Positions 1-6,693 of a stretch of DNA of 36,175 nucleotides are shown here, one piece after another (position 1 is the first letter of the stretch; the number at the start of each line of letters is the position of its first letter). The translations under genes and the position numbers were made by a program. Origin of the DNA: Acidobacteriota bacterium (GTDB taxonomy: Bacteria; Acidobacteriota; Vicinamibacteria; Vicinamibacterales; JAFNAJ01). The stretch is taken from NCBI GenBank assembly GCA_023384575.1, contig JAHDVP010000051.1:1-36175 (forward strand), written 5' to 3'. The notes beneath the pieces were generated by a model that did not search any database, had not been told where the DNA came from, and was given only the letters and a program-made list of their open reading frames with translations.

Positions 1-521
1 CGGGGGAGGTGGGACCGGGTTGTTCTGGGTCCAGAAGATGGCGTCGCTGCGATACACCTCCGTTGGCTGGACCTGCCGCCCATCCGGATCCACGAAGCTC
101 AGCGGGTTCGCGCGCGCGTAGGTGTAGCGGTTCCACTGCTGCGGGTCGAAGAGCCCCGCATACACCGGGTCCACCTGCGTGAACCGGCCGTGCCGCGGCT
201 GGTAGAAGCGCGCCCCGAAATAATCGAGGCCCGCCTCCCCGTCCCGCGCCTGCCCGGTAAACTGCTGTGGCGGGAGCTCCCCCACCGGCGCGAAGAGCTC
301 GCCGAAGGGCTGACGTGTCCTGAGCGAGCGCTGATGATCGTCGGACGCGAGTCGAAGGGATAGTCGGCCCGCGCCACCACCTGCCCGCTCGCGTTGAACA
401 CCACCCGCACCGACCCCACCGCGTCGGTCGCGTAGTACTCCACGACCTCCTGCACCTGCGCCGCCACCGGCCCCGCGCCGACGAGCAGCCCAATCAGGGC
501 CAGGACCGCTCGCCGCCCCAT
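1..521 (-). pseudogene. RHS repeat-associated core mini-protein, frameshifted by a repeat insertion and cut by the window edge
   Basis: Reading leftward from an ATG at 521, the protein opens with a signal-peptide-like MGRRAVLALIGLLVGAGPVA. It goes straight into the RHS core (YYATDAVGSVRVVFNASG, then ADYPF). The normal continuation (PFGELFAPVG, LDYFGARFYQPRHGRFTQVDP, QQWNRYTYARANPLSFVDPDG) is present but in another frame, from about 310 down to base 1 and beyond. The break is a 50-bp repeat element (303-352 plus a repeated CGAAGGG); removing it restores the frame. RHS cores normally end long YD-repeat proteins and encapsulate a toxic tip. Here the long shell is absent and only signal peptide plus core remain, as in short RHS-core proteins. 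I infer a broken gene, unless the frameshift is tolerated or is an assembly error. Confidence 0.8.
303..359. repeat. 50-bp palindromic repeat inserted in the RHS core, with 7-bp flanking duplication
   Basis: CGAAGGG occurs at 303-309 and again at 353-359, exactly 50 bp apart. The DNA between has inverted ends: GTCCTGAGCGAGCG at 317-330 and CGCGAGTCGAAGGGA near 346-360. The same end motif recurs at 537-558 and 561-582, so this is a dispersed repeat family. Because 50 is not a multiple of three, it shifts the reading frame of the RHS gene. Confidence 0.75.
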
Positions 522-536
522 CGTCGGTCGCCGCCT

Positions 537-582
537 GCCCTGAGCGCAGCCGAAGGGCTTGCCCTGAGCGCAGTCGAAGGGC
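537..582. repeat. Two tandem copies of the CCCTGAGCGCAG(C/T)CGAAGGG repeat
   Basis: Two 22-bp copies lie at 537-558 and 561-582, separated by two bases and differing at one position. Each is an imperfect palindrome (GCCCT...AGGGC). They sit just upstream of the RHS start codon at 521 and resemble the ends of the element inserted at 303-359. Short CCCTTCGAC/GCTCAGGG palindromes of this kind are widespread dispersed repeats in GC-rich bacteria. The function is unknown; a hairpin in RNA is possible. Confidence 0.7.
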
Positions 583-728
583 CAGCCGCCGCTCCACGGC
601 CGCCTCCCGAGCGTCAGGTGCGCCCCAGAGTGCCAGGCGGCAACGAGAATGAGCCATCGCGATCGACCCTGGGGGGCGGCGTCGCGGAGAGCATGCCTCA
701 CTCGCGCAGGCCGTGTCATCGGGTCCTG

Positions 729-787
729 GTGGGAAAAACCGTCGGAAATTCCGTTCGACGTGGGAGAAACCGTCGGAAATTCCGTTC
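729..787. repeat. Two direct repeats of 28 bp at a 31-bp period
   Basis: A 28-bp unit containing ACCGTCGGAAATTCCGTTC occurs at 729-756 and 760-787 with one mismatch. Its core CGGAAATTCCG is itself a palindrome around a single central base. Repeated palindromic boxes of this type can be protein-binding sites or multiple end-binding sites of an insertion sequence. No transposase gene is seen next to them. Confidence 0.7.
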
Positions 788-1011
788 CGGAGGCGACCAC
801 TCCCCTCGAAAGGGTTCGCCGGCCCGCGTGAGGTGATGCGACCCGGCCACCGGATCCCAATGGCGGCGCCGTGATCGTCGTCCTCGATGCCGTCGTGCGG
901 GTCGATCCAGCGCCTCCAGGTGCCGCCGCGTGTGGAAACGGCTTCGTACGCGCTGGACGCGACGCAACGAGCCCGGCTGATGGGACCGACCCGGAGTTCG
1001 AGCGGCCAAGG

Positions 1012-1017
1012 TAGAAT
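1012..1017 (+). promoter_or_regulatory. -10 box TAGAAT, six bases before the ATG at 1024
   Basis: TAGAAT is followed by CTCCCG and then the start codon. Transcription starting about 7 nt after the box would begin at the ATG itself, giving a leaderless mRNA. There is no Shine-Dalgarno sequence in the gap. Confidence 0.55.
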
Positions 1018-1023
1018 CTCCCG

Positions 1024-1224
1024 ATGACGTTTCGGCAGCGCGCCGCACGGCGACGGCGGCGGATGGTGGCGCATCGCACGAAGAGCTTCGCCGACGCCGA
1101 CGCCTGGGATCTGGAGTTCTGGCAACGCCAGACGCCCGAGGCCCGGCTGTCCGCGCTCGTCGCGATCCGGGAGGACATCGAGCGCGTCAAGGGCCGTAAC
1201 AAGACCGCGGCGTGGGAATCCTGA
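1024..1224 (+). CDS. Small partner protein of the nucleotidyltransferase (putative antitoxin-like)
   Basis: This 66-residue protein has a very basic N-terminus (RQRAARRRRRM) followed by ADAWDLEFWQRQTPEARLSA and IREDIERVK. The W-D-x-E/D-x-W-x-x-Q-x-P-x-x-R-L pattern is shared with the small gene at 6229-6453, which also precedes a nucleotidyltransferase. It stops three bases before the next ATG, so the two are surely cotranscribed and probably translationally coupled. Small genes placed this way commonly encode the antitoxin or partner of an NTase toxin, but I do not recognise a named family and see no DNA-binding fold with certainty. Transcription probably starts at or next to the ATG, given the TAGAAT box six bases upstream. 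Confidence 0.6.
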   Translation: MTFRQRAARRRRRMVAHRTKSFADADAWDLEFWQRQTPEARLSALVAIREDIERVKGRNKTAAWES

Positions 1225-1227
1225 TTC

Positions 1228-1743
1228 ATGCGCGCGATTGCCGACTTCGAGGATCTCCTGAAGCTCCTGCACAGGCACGAGGTGCGGTACCTGGTGATTG
1301 GCGGCCTGGCGTTCATCTACCATGCCCGTCCCCGCTACACCAAGGACATGGACTTGTGGATCGATCCGGCTCCTCGAAATGTCCGCCGGGCCAACGCGGC
1401 CCTCGCTGAGTTCGGCAGTCCGTTCTTCCTCGTCGTCGACGAGCCCGAGGAGATCCTCCAGCTGGGCATGCTCCCGAACCGCATCGACCTGATGCGAGTC
1501 GTCGAGGGCCCCCCCTTCGCGACGGCGTGGAAGCGTCGAGTCCCAGGCAAGTACGGGCGGGCCGATGTGAACTGGATGGATCTCGAGAGTCTGATCGACG
1601 TGAAGTCGCGGATCGACGATCCCCGCCACCGACGCGACGTGCGCGATCTCGAAGCCGTCCGTGCGTTGAGGCAGCGTGGGTCCGAGCGGGCGACGACTTC
1701 CCGTACGCGCGCGCCGCGCGCGCGAAAACGGCCGGACGACTAG
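1228..1743 (+). CDS. Nucleotidyltransferase-fold protein (DUF6036/MNT-like)
   Basis: This is a 171-residue protein of the DNA polymerase-beta nucleotidyltransferase superfamily. It shows the helix-turn GGLAFIYHARPRYTKDMDLWID at about residues 25-46, with the GG motif and the D-x-D metal-binding pair (DMD). A basic, low-complexity tail (RTRAPRARKRPDD) ends the protein. Members of this group act as NTase components of toxin-antitoxin or abortive-infection modules, transferring nucleotides to RNA or protein. Which substrate applies here cannot be read from the sequence. The gene follows the 66-residue partner by three bases. A second, divergent copy of the same two-gene arrangement lies at 5754-6453, read from the other strand. 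Confidence 0.75.
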   Translation: MRAIADFEDLLKLLHRHEVRYLVIGGLAFIYHARPRYTKDMDLWIDPAPRNVRRANAALAEFGSPFFLVVDEPEEILQLGMLPNRIDLMRVVEGPPFATAWKRRVPGKYGRADVNWMDLESLIDVKSRIDDPRHRRDVRDLEAVRALRQRGSERATTSRTRAPRARKRPDD

Positions 1744-1750
1744 CAGCTTC

Positions 1751-3160
1751 CTACTTCCTGATGTTGGCGCAGCGGGGGTCGCTCGGCGGCGGCGCGTCCT
1801 GCTTCTTGCGGCCCAGGCGGCCGAACAGCCGGCCACCGGGAATCGCGTCGGCCACCGATGGCTTGCGCGCCTGTTCGGCCTCGAGCTGGGCGCAGTACTC
1901 CTCGTCGGAGAGCGCCGTCTTCGAGTCGCCCGATTCCGTGCCGCCAGACATGGCCCCAAGGTCCATGACCCCCTCCTTGGAGATCAGGTCCATGCGCACC
2001 GCCTTGAAGCTGACGCGCGCGAACCACTCCTGGTCCCAGGTCACCTCGGGGTCCGCCGGACGCGCCGGATGGATGAACGTCGCCTCGTCGCCGAAGGCCG
2101 TGAACATCAGCATCGAGCCCTCGCCGGTGGCCTTGATCACTTCGGCTGGAACGGTGCAGCTCGTGGTCGACGCGGGCAGGACCGCCTTCAGGTCGATGAG
2201 GCGCTTCACCTCGGCGGGCGTCAGGTGCTCCATCTGGATGAACGTCGCCGGCCGCTCGGCAGACGACCACATGACGATGTTGGCGGTCTCATCGTCGACT
2301 TTCTCGGGCGCCATCACGCCGAGCGAGTACCCGGTGGCTCGCGCCGGGTGGTTCCAGCTCAGGGCGACCGCCCCGGAGGGCTGCACGGCCGTCGACGCGT
2401 AGCGCACCGGCTCCAGGAACGACTGGGTCTCGGGCAGTGAGAACTCGATCGTCGGCGTGTAGGTCCCTTCGATCACGTGCTGTCCGGCCAGCGTGGACCC
2501 GATCGGGAAGGTGGCCTCGAGGTCGCGGTTACGGTTCTTGGGGTCGGCATGCGGCCAATCGCCGTAGGTCTTCGAGTTGCCGGGCGTCGGCGTGCGGACC
2601 GAACGCGCGCCGACGGACCCCTGCAGCGCCTCCAACTCCGGATCGTTCTCGCCGCGCAGGAGCTTGTCGAACGTCAGCACGACGGGCTGCCCTGGACCGG
2701 CCTTCTCGCCGCAGCCCCAGTAGAAGGTGATCTGGCCCTTGGGCGCCTGGTAGGTGCCCGTCGTCGGTGCGCCAGGCCGGCCTGGTTCCGGAGTGTGCAG
2801 GAAGATGGGCTTGTTGACCTGCGCACCGGTCGGAAAGGCGTGGAAGGCCTCGGGCTCGCCCGTGGGGGCCAGCGTGCTGCCAATCTTGAGCTCGATCGTC
2901 TGGCTCGCCGAGGGCAACCCGGAGGTCGCGAGACGCATCAGCGAGCCCATCGAGGGACGGCCGCCGCCGGTCATGCCGCCCATGGCCAACATGCCGCTGC
3001 CCGTGGTCGCGCCCATCCAGTACCGCGCCTCGGGCGGCAGCACCTGCTGCTCCTTGGCTGCCTGCCCTGCTGGGCGCGGGGCCTGCGCCAGCCCCGGTCT
3101 GCCCACGGAGACCGCGAACACGGGTACGGCCACGAGGACGAGGGCCAGAGATCTCCGCAT
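1751..3160 (-). CDS. Secreted conserved hypothetical protein, Gly/Met-rich N-terminal segment
   Basis: This is a 469-residue exported protein. The start at 3160 is chosen because AGGAGTGACC precedes the ATG and a clean signal peptide follows (MRRSLALVLVAVPVFAVSVG, cleavage probably after AQA near residue 27). The mature N-terminus is rich in Gly and Met (TGSGMLAMGGMTGGGRPSMG). Further on come QITFYWGCGEKAGPGQPVVL and ALSWNHPARATGYSLGVMAP, suggesting beta-rich extracytoplasmic domains. The C-terminus carries a Cys-containing segment (EEYCAQLEAEQ) and a basic stretch. Similar proteins of unknown function are found in Gram-negative bacteria; I cannot give a name or reaction. It is monocistronic, converging with the nucleotidyltransferase gene. 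Confidence 0.75.
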   Translation of the reverse strand: MRRSLALVLVAVPVFAVSVGRPGLAQAPRPAGQAAKEQQVLPPEARYWMGATTGSGMLAMGGMTGGGRPSMGSLMRLATSGLPSASQTIELKIGSTLAPTGEPEAFHAFPTGAQVNKPIFLHTPEPGRPGAPTTGTYQAPKGQITFYWGCGEKAGPGQPVVLTFDKLLRGENDPELEALQGSVGARSVRTPTPGNSKTYGDWPHADPKNRNRDLEATFPIGSTLAGQHVIEGTYTPTIEFSLPETQSFLEPVRYASTAVQPSGAVALSWNHPARATGYSLGVMAPEKVDDETANIVMWSSAERPATFIQMEHLTPAEVKRLIDLKAVLPASTTSCTVPAEVIKATGEGSMLMFTAFGDEATFIHPARPADPEVTWDQEWFARVSFKAVRMDLISKEGVMDLGAMSGGTESGDSKTALSDEEYCAQLEAEQARKPSVADAIPGGRLFGRLGRKKQDAPPPSDPRCANIRK

Positions 3161-3416
3161 GGTCACTCCTTCGATCTGGACAGCGTTCACAAGGCCACGC
3201 CCGACGTTTCGCGGCCCGTCACCTGCGCCAGCCTGGCGCGGTTCGTGTGCACGGCCTGCGTCTGGCTGGGGCGACACGGCAGACCGCCCGCGTCGTCATC
3301 AGGCACGACGCTGTGACTTCAGAGTGGTGGGGACGAAGGATTTCGTGACTGGCCGTCAGGCGTAGGCCGTCGGGCACGGACCACGCATCGCCTGGTCGTG
3401 GCGCCATGATGCCTGC

Positions 3417-3566
3417 GTGACAACCACCTTGACGCTCGAGGCCGATGTGGACCGGGCCCTGAGGGAGGAGGCTCGTCGCAGTGGGCGCCCCCTGAGGCGC
3501 GTCGTCAACGACACGCTGCGTGCCGCGTTGGCCGTGCGCAAGGCTCCGCCAGGCGGCCGCCGGTAG
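3417..3566 (+). CDS. Orphan VapB-like antitoxin, GTG start
   Basis: This is a 49-residue reading frame that starts with GTG at 3417. It reads VTTTLTLEADVDRALREEAR then RSGRPLRRVVNDTLRAALAV, the classic layout of a VapB-type antitoxin: a short beta strand (TTTLTL) followed by a ribbon-helix-helix-like segment (the V-N-x-x-L-R-x-x-L signature). A PIN-domain VapC toxin should follow at once, but only 28 bases separate its stop from the end of a DUF5615 gene on the opposite strand. The antitoxin is therefore an orphan whose toxin was lost, or it may act in trans on the PIN-like DUF5615 protein. It is identified by family resemblance only. Confidence 0.65.
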   Translation: MTTTLTLEADVDRALREEARRSGRPLRRVVNDTLRAALAVRKAPPGGRR

Positions 3567-3594
3567 CCCTCCGGTGTGTCATGCGGCCGCGCGC

Positions 3595-3927
3595 CTATGG
3601 CAAGACCAGGAGACTGGTGCTCTCGTCCCGACCGAACGCCTCAATCCTGGCCTGCCACTGACGCAGCACCTCGACGACGGTCGCGGTCTCGGCATTGCCG
3701 ACGCGCAGGTGCACGACCTTCGGCGGCGCACCAAACAGTACGCTCCGCGCGTTGAAGTCATCGTCTTTGGTCAGGATGACGAAGCCGCCTTCCCGAGCGG
3801 TCGCCCAGAGTCGCGCGTCGTCGACGCCGCGAAGGTGCAGGGTCTCGACATGCACGGTTCCCGGAAACGACTCACTCAGGACGCCGACGAGTCGGGGGCT
3901 CAGGTTCTCGTCGACAAGGAACCGCAT
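3595..3927 (-). CDS. DUF5615 PIN-like toxin
   Basis: This 110-residue protein begins MRFLVDENLSPRLVGVLSES, the hallmark of the DUF5615 PIN-like family. It continues with the acidic positions of the fold: GVDDARLWATAREGGFVILTKDDDF. The conserved Asp/Glu residues (D6, E7, then DD near 36-37 and KDDDF near 54-58) fit a metal-dependent ribonuclease site. These proteins are the presumed toxin of DUF433/DUF5615 toxin-antitoxin pairs. It starts three bases after the stop of the DUF433 gene, with no separate ribosome binding site, so translation is probably coupled. The full expected length is present, so the toxin looks intact. Confidence 0.88.
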   Translation of the reverse strand: MRFLVDENLSPRLVGVLSESFPGTVHVETLHLRGVDDARLWATAREGGFVILTKDDDFNARSVLFGAPPKVVHLRVGNAETATVVEVLRQWQARIEAFGRDESTSLLVLP

Positions 3928-3930
3928 ACG

Positions 3931-4155
3931 TCACGCGGCCGGCGTTGCCAGACGCCGCTCCCGTGCTGCCGCAAACGCCAGCACGGCCCGAATGCCCTCG
4001 GAGGTGAGGCTCGGGAAGTCGGCGAGGATCTGAGCTTCGGTCATGCCCGAGGCCAGGTACTCGAGTACGTCCTGCACAGTGATGCGCGTCCCGGCGACGC
4101 ACGGCTTGCCGTTGCGAACGCCCGGCGTGACCGTGATGAGATCTTCCCAAGGCAT
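3931..4155 (-). CDS. DUF433 antitoxin
   Basis: This 74-residue DUF433 protein contains the family core: a short strand with TPGVRNGKPCVAGTRITVQD, then VLEYLASGMTEAQILADFPSLTSEGIRAVLAFA. The helix-turn-helix (residues about 25-65) would bind the module's own promoter, while the C-terminal part neutralises the DUF5615 toxin. The start at 4155 is chosen because family members begin just before the TPGVRNGKP motif. It is also supported by a -10-like TATGCT six bases upstream; the longer open frame to 4305 has no family similarity. Autoregulation of the pair is expected from the family, not shown here. Confidence 0.88.
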   Translation of the reverse strand: MPWEDLITVTPGVRNGKPCVAGTRITVQDVLEYLASGMTEAQILADFPSLTSEGIRAVLAFAAARERRLATPAA

Positions 4156-4161
4156 ACCGTC

Positions 4162-4167
4162 AGCATA
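4162..4167 (-). promoter_or_regulatory. -10-like box TATGCT, six bases before the DUF433 start
   Basis: On the minus strand TATGCT is followed by GACGGT and the ATG at 4155. The spacing is the same as at 1012 and 6460, which suggests a leaderless transcript. The last bases of the hexamer deviate from consensus, so this is the weakest member of the set. Confidence 0.4.
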
Positions 4168-4299
4168 GATGCTCGATGTCGCGGGCACAAGCACACCCGG
4201 CGATCCACCTGGCGACGGTCCCGCCGGGTGAGGCAGTTCGTTCGCCCTCCCCTTCTCACGGCTGGTCGATCGCAGGTAGATTGCAGGGAGGTGACGTCC

Positions 4300-5727
4300 A
4301 TGCAACTTCCCGCTCGCCGCTCGATGGTCATCGGCCTCACCGCGCTGGTCTGGCTCGTCTCGGCCTCACCGGCACCCATGCGCGCCGCCGCGCCGGCGTG
4401 GGTCTGGAGTGGGGCCATCACCAGCACGAGCGCCGTCATCAAGGGCGTGCACGATGGCCGCGGACCACGGCCTTCCGTCGAGATGGCGACGGCCCCCGAC
4501 TTCGCCACCGCGATTCGTCTCGAGGCCGTGGCCACGCCGGCGCCCACGCGCCGCGAACCCGCGCGAGAGGTCCTGAGCTTCGCGGCCACGTCGCTCGTGC
4601 CGGCCACGCGCTATCACTATCGCTACGGCACGCCCGACACGGGCTGGCTCACCGGGCAGTTCACGACCTTCGGCGAGGGACCCTACTCGTTCTCGGTGGC
4701 GTTCTCGGCGTGCGCCGGCGGCACCTTCCCCTTCGGCACGGGCCTCTTCAGCTCCGTGTCGAACGCCCGCGCGTTCGAAGCCATCGAGCGCCTCGCCCCC
4801 ACGTTCTTCCTCCACACCGGCGACTTCCACTACCGCAACATCGGCCCGCGCTGCGCGCCCGACTGCGACGACGACTTCCGCCGCGCCTACGACGCGGTCC
4901 TCACGCAGCCGCGCCAGGCCTCGCTGTACCGCCAGGTGCCGATCGTCTACATGTGGGACGACCACGACTACGGACCGAACGACAGCGACCGCACGTCGCC
5001 TTCGCGCGACGACTCGCGGCGGAACTACCTCGCGCACGTCCCGCACTACCCGCTCGTCGGCGAGGGCGCCGAGGCTCGGGGGGCGATCCAGCAGGCGTTC
5101 GACGTCGGCCGCGTCCGCTTCCTCGTCACCGACACGCGCTCGGAGCGCGACCCGTGGGACGGCCGTCCCACGCCCGCGGGCCTCTCGATGCTCGGCACCG
5201 CGCAACGCGACTGGCTGATCCGGGAGCTCGAGCGCAGCCGCGACGCCGCGCTGGTCGTGTGGGTGAACACCGTGCCGTGGATCACGAAGCGCGAGGAGCG
5301 AGCCGACCAAGTCTCGAAGCACGGCTGGGGCCCCTACCGCGACGAGCGGCGTGAGATCGCCAACGCCATCGCGCGGCTCGGCCTCGACAAGCGCCTCGTC
5401 ATGTTGAGCGGCGATGCCCACATGGTCGCGATCGACGATGGCACGAACAGCAACTACGCCGACGAAGCGGGCGCCCGCGGGTTCCCGGTGGTGCACGCCG
5501 CGCCGCTCGACCGCCGCACCTCGCGGAAGGGCGGCGACTACTCGCACGGCTACTCCCGGCAGAACGGACAGTTCGCGGTGATGACGGTCGACGACGACGG
5601 CGAGACGATGGCCGTCGCGTTCCGAACCTATGTGGAGCGTGGCGGCCGGGCGACGCCGATCCCCGGCCTCACGCTCGACGTCCGCTGCGCCGGGGGGGAG
5701 TGCCGGGTGGGAAATGAGGCGAAGTGA
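4300..5727 (+). CDS. Secreted PhoD-like metallophosphatase
   Basis: This is a 475-residue exported phosphatase of the PhoD/metallophosphoesterase family. The start at 4300 has a strong GGGAGGTGA upstream and a signal peptide (MVIGLTALVWLVSASPA). An N-terminal Ig-like domain (WVWSGAITSTSAVIKG, through the FTTFGEG region near residue 125) precedes the catalytic domain. Metal-ligand motifs are seen at HTGDFHYRN (172-180), MWDDHDYGPND (218-228) and LSGDAHMVAIDD (369-380). The family hydrolyses phosphomonoesters or phosphodiesters outside the cytoplasm, usually with Ca/Fe. The substrate here is unknown. It stands alone between a toxin-antitoxin pair and a nucleotidyltransferase. No Pho-box was identified. 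Confidence 0.88.
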   Translation: MQLPARRSMVIGLTALVWLVSASPAPMRAAAPAWVWSGAITSTSAVIKGVHDGRGPRPSVEMATAPDFATAIRLEAVATPAPTRREPAREVLSFAATSLVPATRYHYRYGTPDTGWLTGQFTTFGEGPYSFSVAFSACAGGTFPFGTGLFSSVSNARAFEAIERLAPTFFLHTGDFHYRNIGPRCAPDCDDDFRRAYDAVLTQPRQASLYRQVPIVYMWDDHDYGPNDSDRTSPSRDDSRRNYLAHVPHYPLVGEGAEARGAIQQAFDVGRVRFLVTDTRSERDPWDGRPTPAGLSMLGTAQRDWLIRELERSRDAALVVWVNTVPWITKREERADQVSKHGWGPYRDERREIANAIARLGLDKRLVMLSGDAHMVAIDDGTNSNYADEAGARGFPVVHAAPLDRRTSRKGGDYSHGYSRQNGQFAVMTVDDDGETMAVAFRTYVERGGRATPIPGLTLDVRCAGGECRVGNEAK

Positions 5728-5753
5728 CCGACGGGGTGGAGCCCGACCGGAGG

Positions 5754-6248
5754 CTACGGCAGCGGTCGCGGCCTCTGGAGCGCGGCCACATCGGCGAGAT
5801 CCTTGGGGCGAGCGGCCGCGAGCTTGTTGCGAATGAGCGCGTTGAGGCCCATGTATCTCACGGGGACCCTCCCGTACGCGGAGGCGACGTGCCCTTCGAG
5901 GGCCTCGTCGAACGTCACGCCGCTGATCCGGGTCAGGATGTGGATCTGATTCGGGGGCCGGCCGAGTTCCAGCGTTCGTCCCCGGGCGAGCCAGGCCTCG
6001 ACGTCGAGCTGTCTTGCTGGAGCGCCGAAGCCGAACTCATCGAGCGCTGCGATCAGCCGCTCGGCGTTCTCCCGTGTGTCCCTGATGAATGTGTCGAAGT
6101 CCTGGCTGTAGCGCGGCACGCCGTGAACCGCCACGGCCTCACTGCCCACGATTACGAAGTCCACGTGGTGGCGATTCAAACAGGCGCAGAACGCCTCGAA
6201 GTCGGGTTCGACCTCGCGTCCGCTGCCTTCAGTCGGTGAGTTCGGCAA
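5754..6248 (-). CDS. Nucleotidyltransferase-fold protein, second module
   Basis: This 164-residue protein has the same fold as the one at 1228. VDFVIVGSEAVAVHGVPRYSQDFDTFI holds the substrate-binding turn and the D-x-D pair (DFD, near residues 54-56). The second glycine of the usual GG motif is replaced by serine (VGS), which may weaken nucleotide binding. Later segments (GRPPNQIHILTRISGVTFDE, MGLNALIRNKLAAARPKDLADVAAL) match the C-terminal helices of the family, and KxKD...D in this place is typical. The gene overlaps the 3' end of its small upstream partner by 20 bases. I infer the same toxin or NTase role as for the first module. Confidence 0.75.
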   Translation of the reverse strand: MPNSPTEGSGREVEPDFEAFCACLNRHHVDFVIVGSEAVAVHGVPRYSQDFDTFIRDTRENAERLIAALDEFGFGAPARQLDVEAWLARGRTLELGRPPNQIHILTRISGVTFDEALEGHVASAYGRVPVRYMGLNALIRNKLAAARPKDLADVAALQRPRPLP

Positions 6249-6453
6249 GGTCGATCACGCGGAAGGACGACCGATCCAGCCGCGGCAGGCGGCCCTGGAC
6301 GCGCCACCGGCAGCGCATCGCGCCCGCCAGCCGGGCGGTGATGGGTTGGCTCAGCCAGTAGTCCAGCCACTGCTCGTCGTGCCCGGCGACGTGGTCGTCC
6401 CACTCCACGGCCCGGAACGCGGTACGGTCGAGCGCCGAACCTCTGCTTGTCAT
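6229..6453 (-). CDS. Small partner protein of the second nucleotidyltransferase
   Basis: This 74-residue protein begins MTSRGSALDRTAFRAVEWDD and contains DEQWLDYWLSQPITARLAGAM. The latter aligns with WDLEFWQRQTPEARLSAL of the 66-residue gene at 1024. Both precede a nucleotidyltransferase, so they look like members of one partner family, the likely antitoxin or chaperone side of the module. This copy has a longer C-terminal tail (LDRSSFRVIDLAELTD) and overlaps the NTase start by 20 bases. TACAAT lies six bases upstream of the ATG, so the message may be leaderless. Confidence 0.65.
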   Translation of the reverse strand: MTSRGSALDRTAFRAVEWDDHVAGHDEQWLDYWLSQPITARLAGAMRCRWRVQGRLPRLDRSSFRVIDLAELTD

Positions 6454-6459
6454 CGTCCG

Positions 6460-6465
6460 ATTGTA
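6460..6465 (-). promoter_or_regulatory. -10 box TACAAT, six bases before the ATG at 6453
   Basis: On the minus strand TACAAT is followed by CGGACG and ATG. The hexamer is a near-consensus sigma-70 type -10, and the spacing leaves no room for a leader. It matches the arrangement in front of the homologous module at 1012-1024. Confidence 0.55.
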
Positions 6466-6657
6466 GCGGACCCGCGGAGTGTTGAACCAGTAGGGGCCGC
6501 GTAACGACCGCGGGCGCCTCGACCGGCAACATCAGTCGCCAGGCCTCGAGTTCCTGAGGCTCGACGACCGCCTCTGCCGGTGGGTGAGAAACGGAACGCA
6601 AGGCGAGGCGGAACGCGGGGCGGCCGGCGTCACGACGCGAGGTGATCAGCAACGCCA

Positions 6658-6693
6658 TTGCCATATTTCGTGAAATTCGGCAACGACGTTGCC
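6658..6693. promoter_or_regulatory. Two overlapping inverted repeats before the ATPase remnant
   Basis: Bases 6658-6683 form an imperfect palindrome: TTGCC, then ATTTC-GT-GAAAT in the centre, then GGCAA. Bases 6679-6693 form a perfect one, GGCAACG-A-CGTTGCC. They share GGCAA and end one or two bases before the ATG at 6695. This is the layout of an operator or of a protein-binding site covering the start region. Confidence 0.55.

Larger units (their letters stand above)
522..1011. other. Intergenic stretch with repeats and possible gene debris
   Basis: No convincing intact gene lies here. Besides the repeats at 537-582 and 729-787, the minus strand at about 965-840 reads as protein-like sequence with strongly GC-rich third codon positions (WRRWIDPHDGIEDDDHGA). 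It has no clear start and runs into the 31-bp tandem repeat, so I treat it as a possible remnant of a lost gene. I do not recognise the family. Confidence 0.35.

Noticed and set aside
729-787. Possible complete insertion sequence
   Set aside because: Repeats are present but no transposase or terminal inverted repeats framing one could be found.
618-836. Short plus-strand frames before the first NTase module
   Set aside because: No family features, overlapping each other in different frames and running through repeats.
3161-3416. Small gene between the secreted protein and the VapB-like gene
   Set aside because: Frames on both strands here are Arg-rich and lack ribosome binding sites or recognisable motifs.
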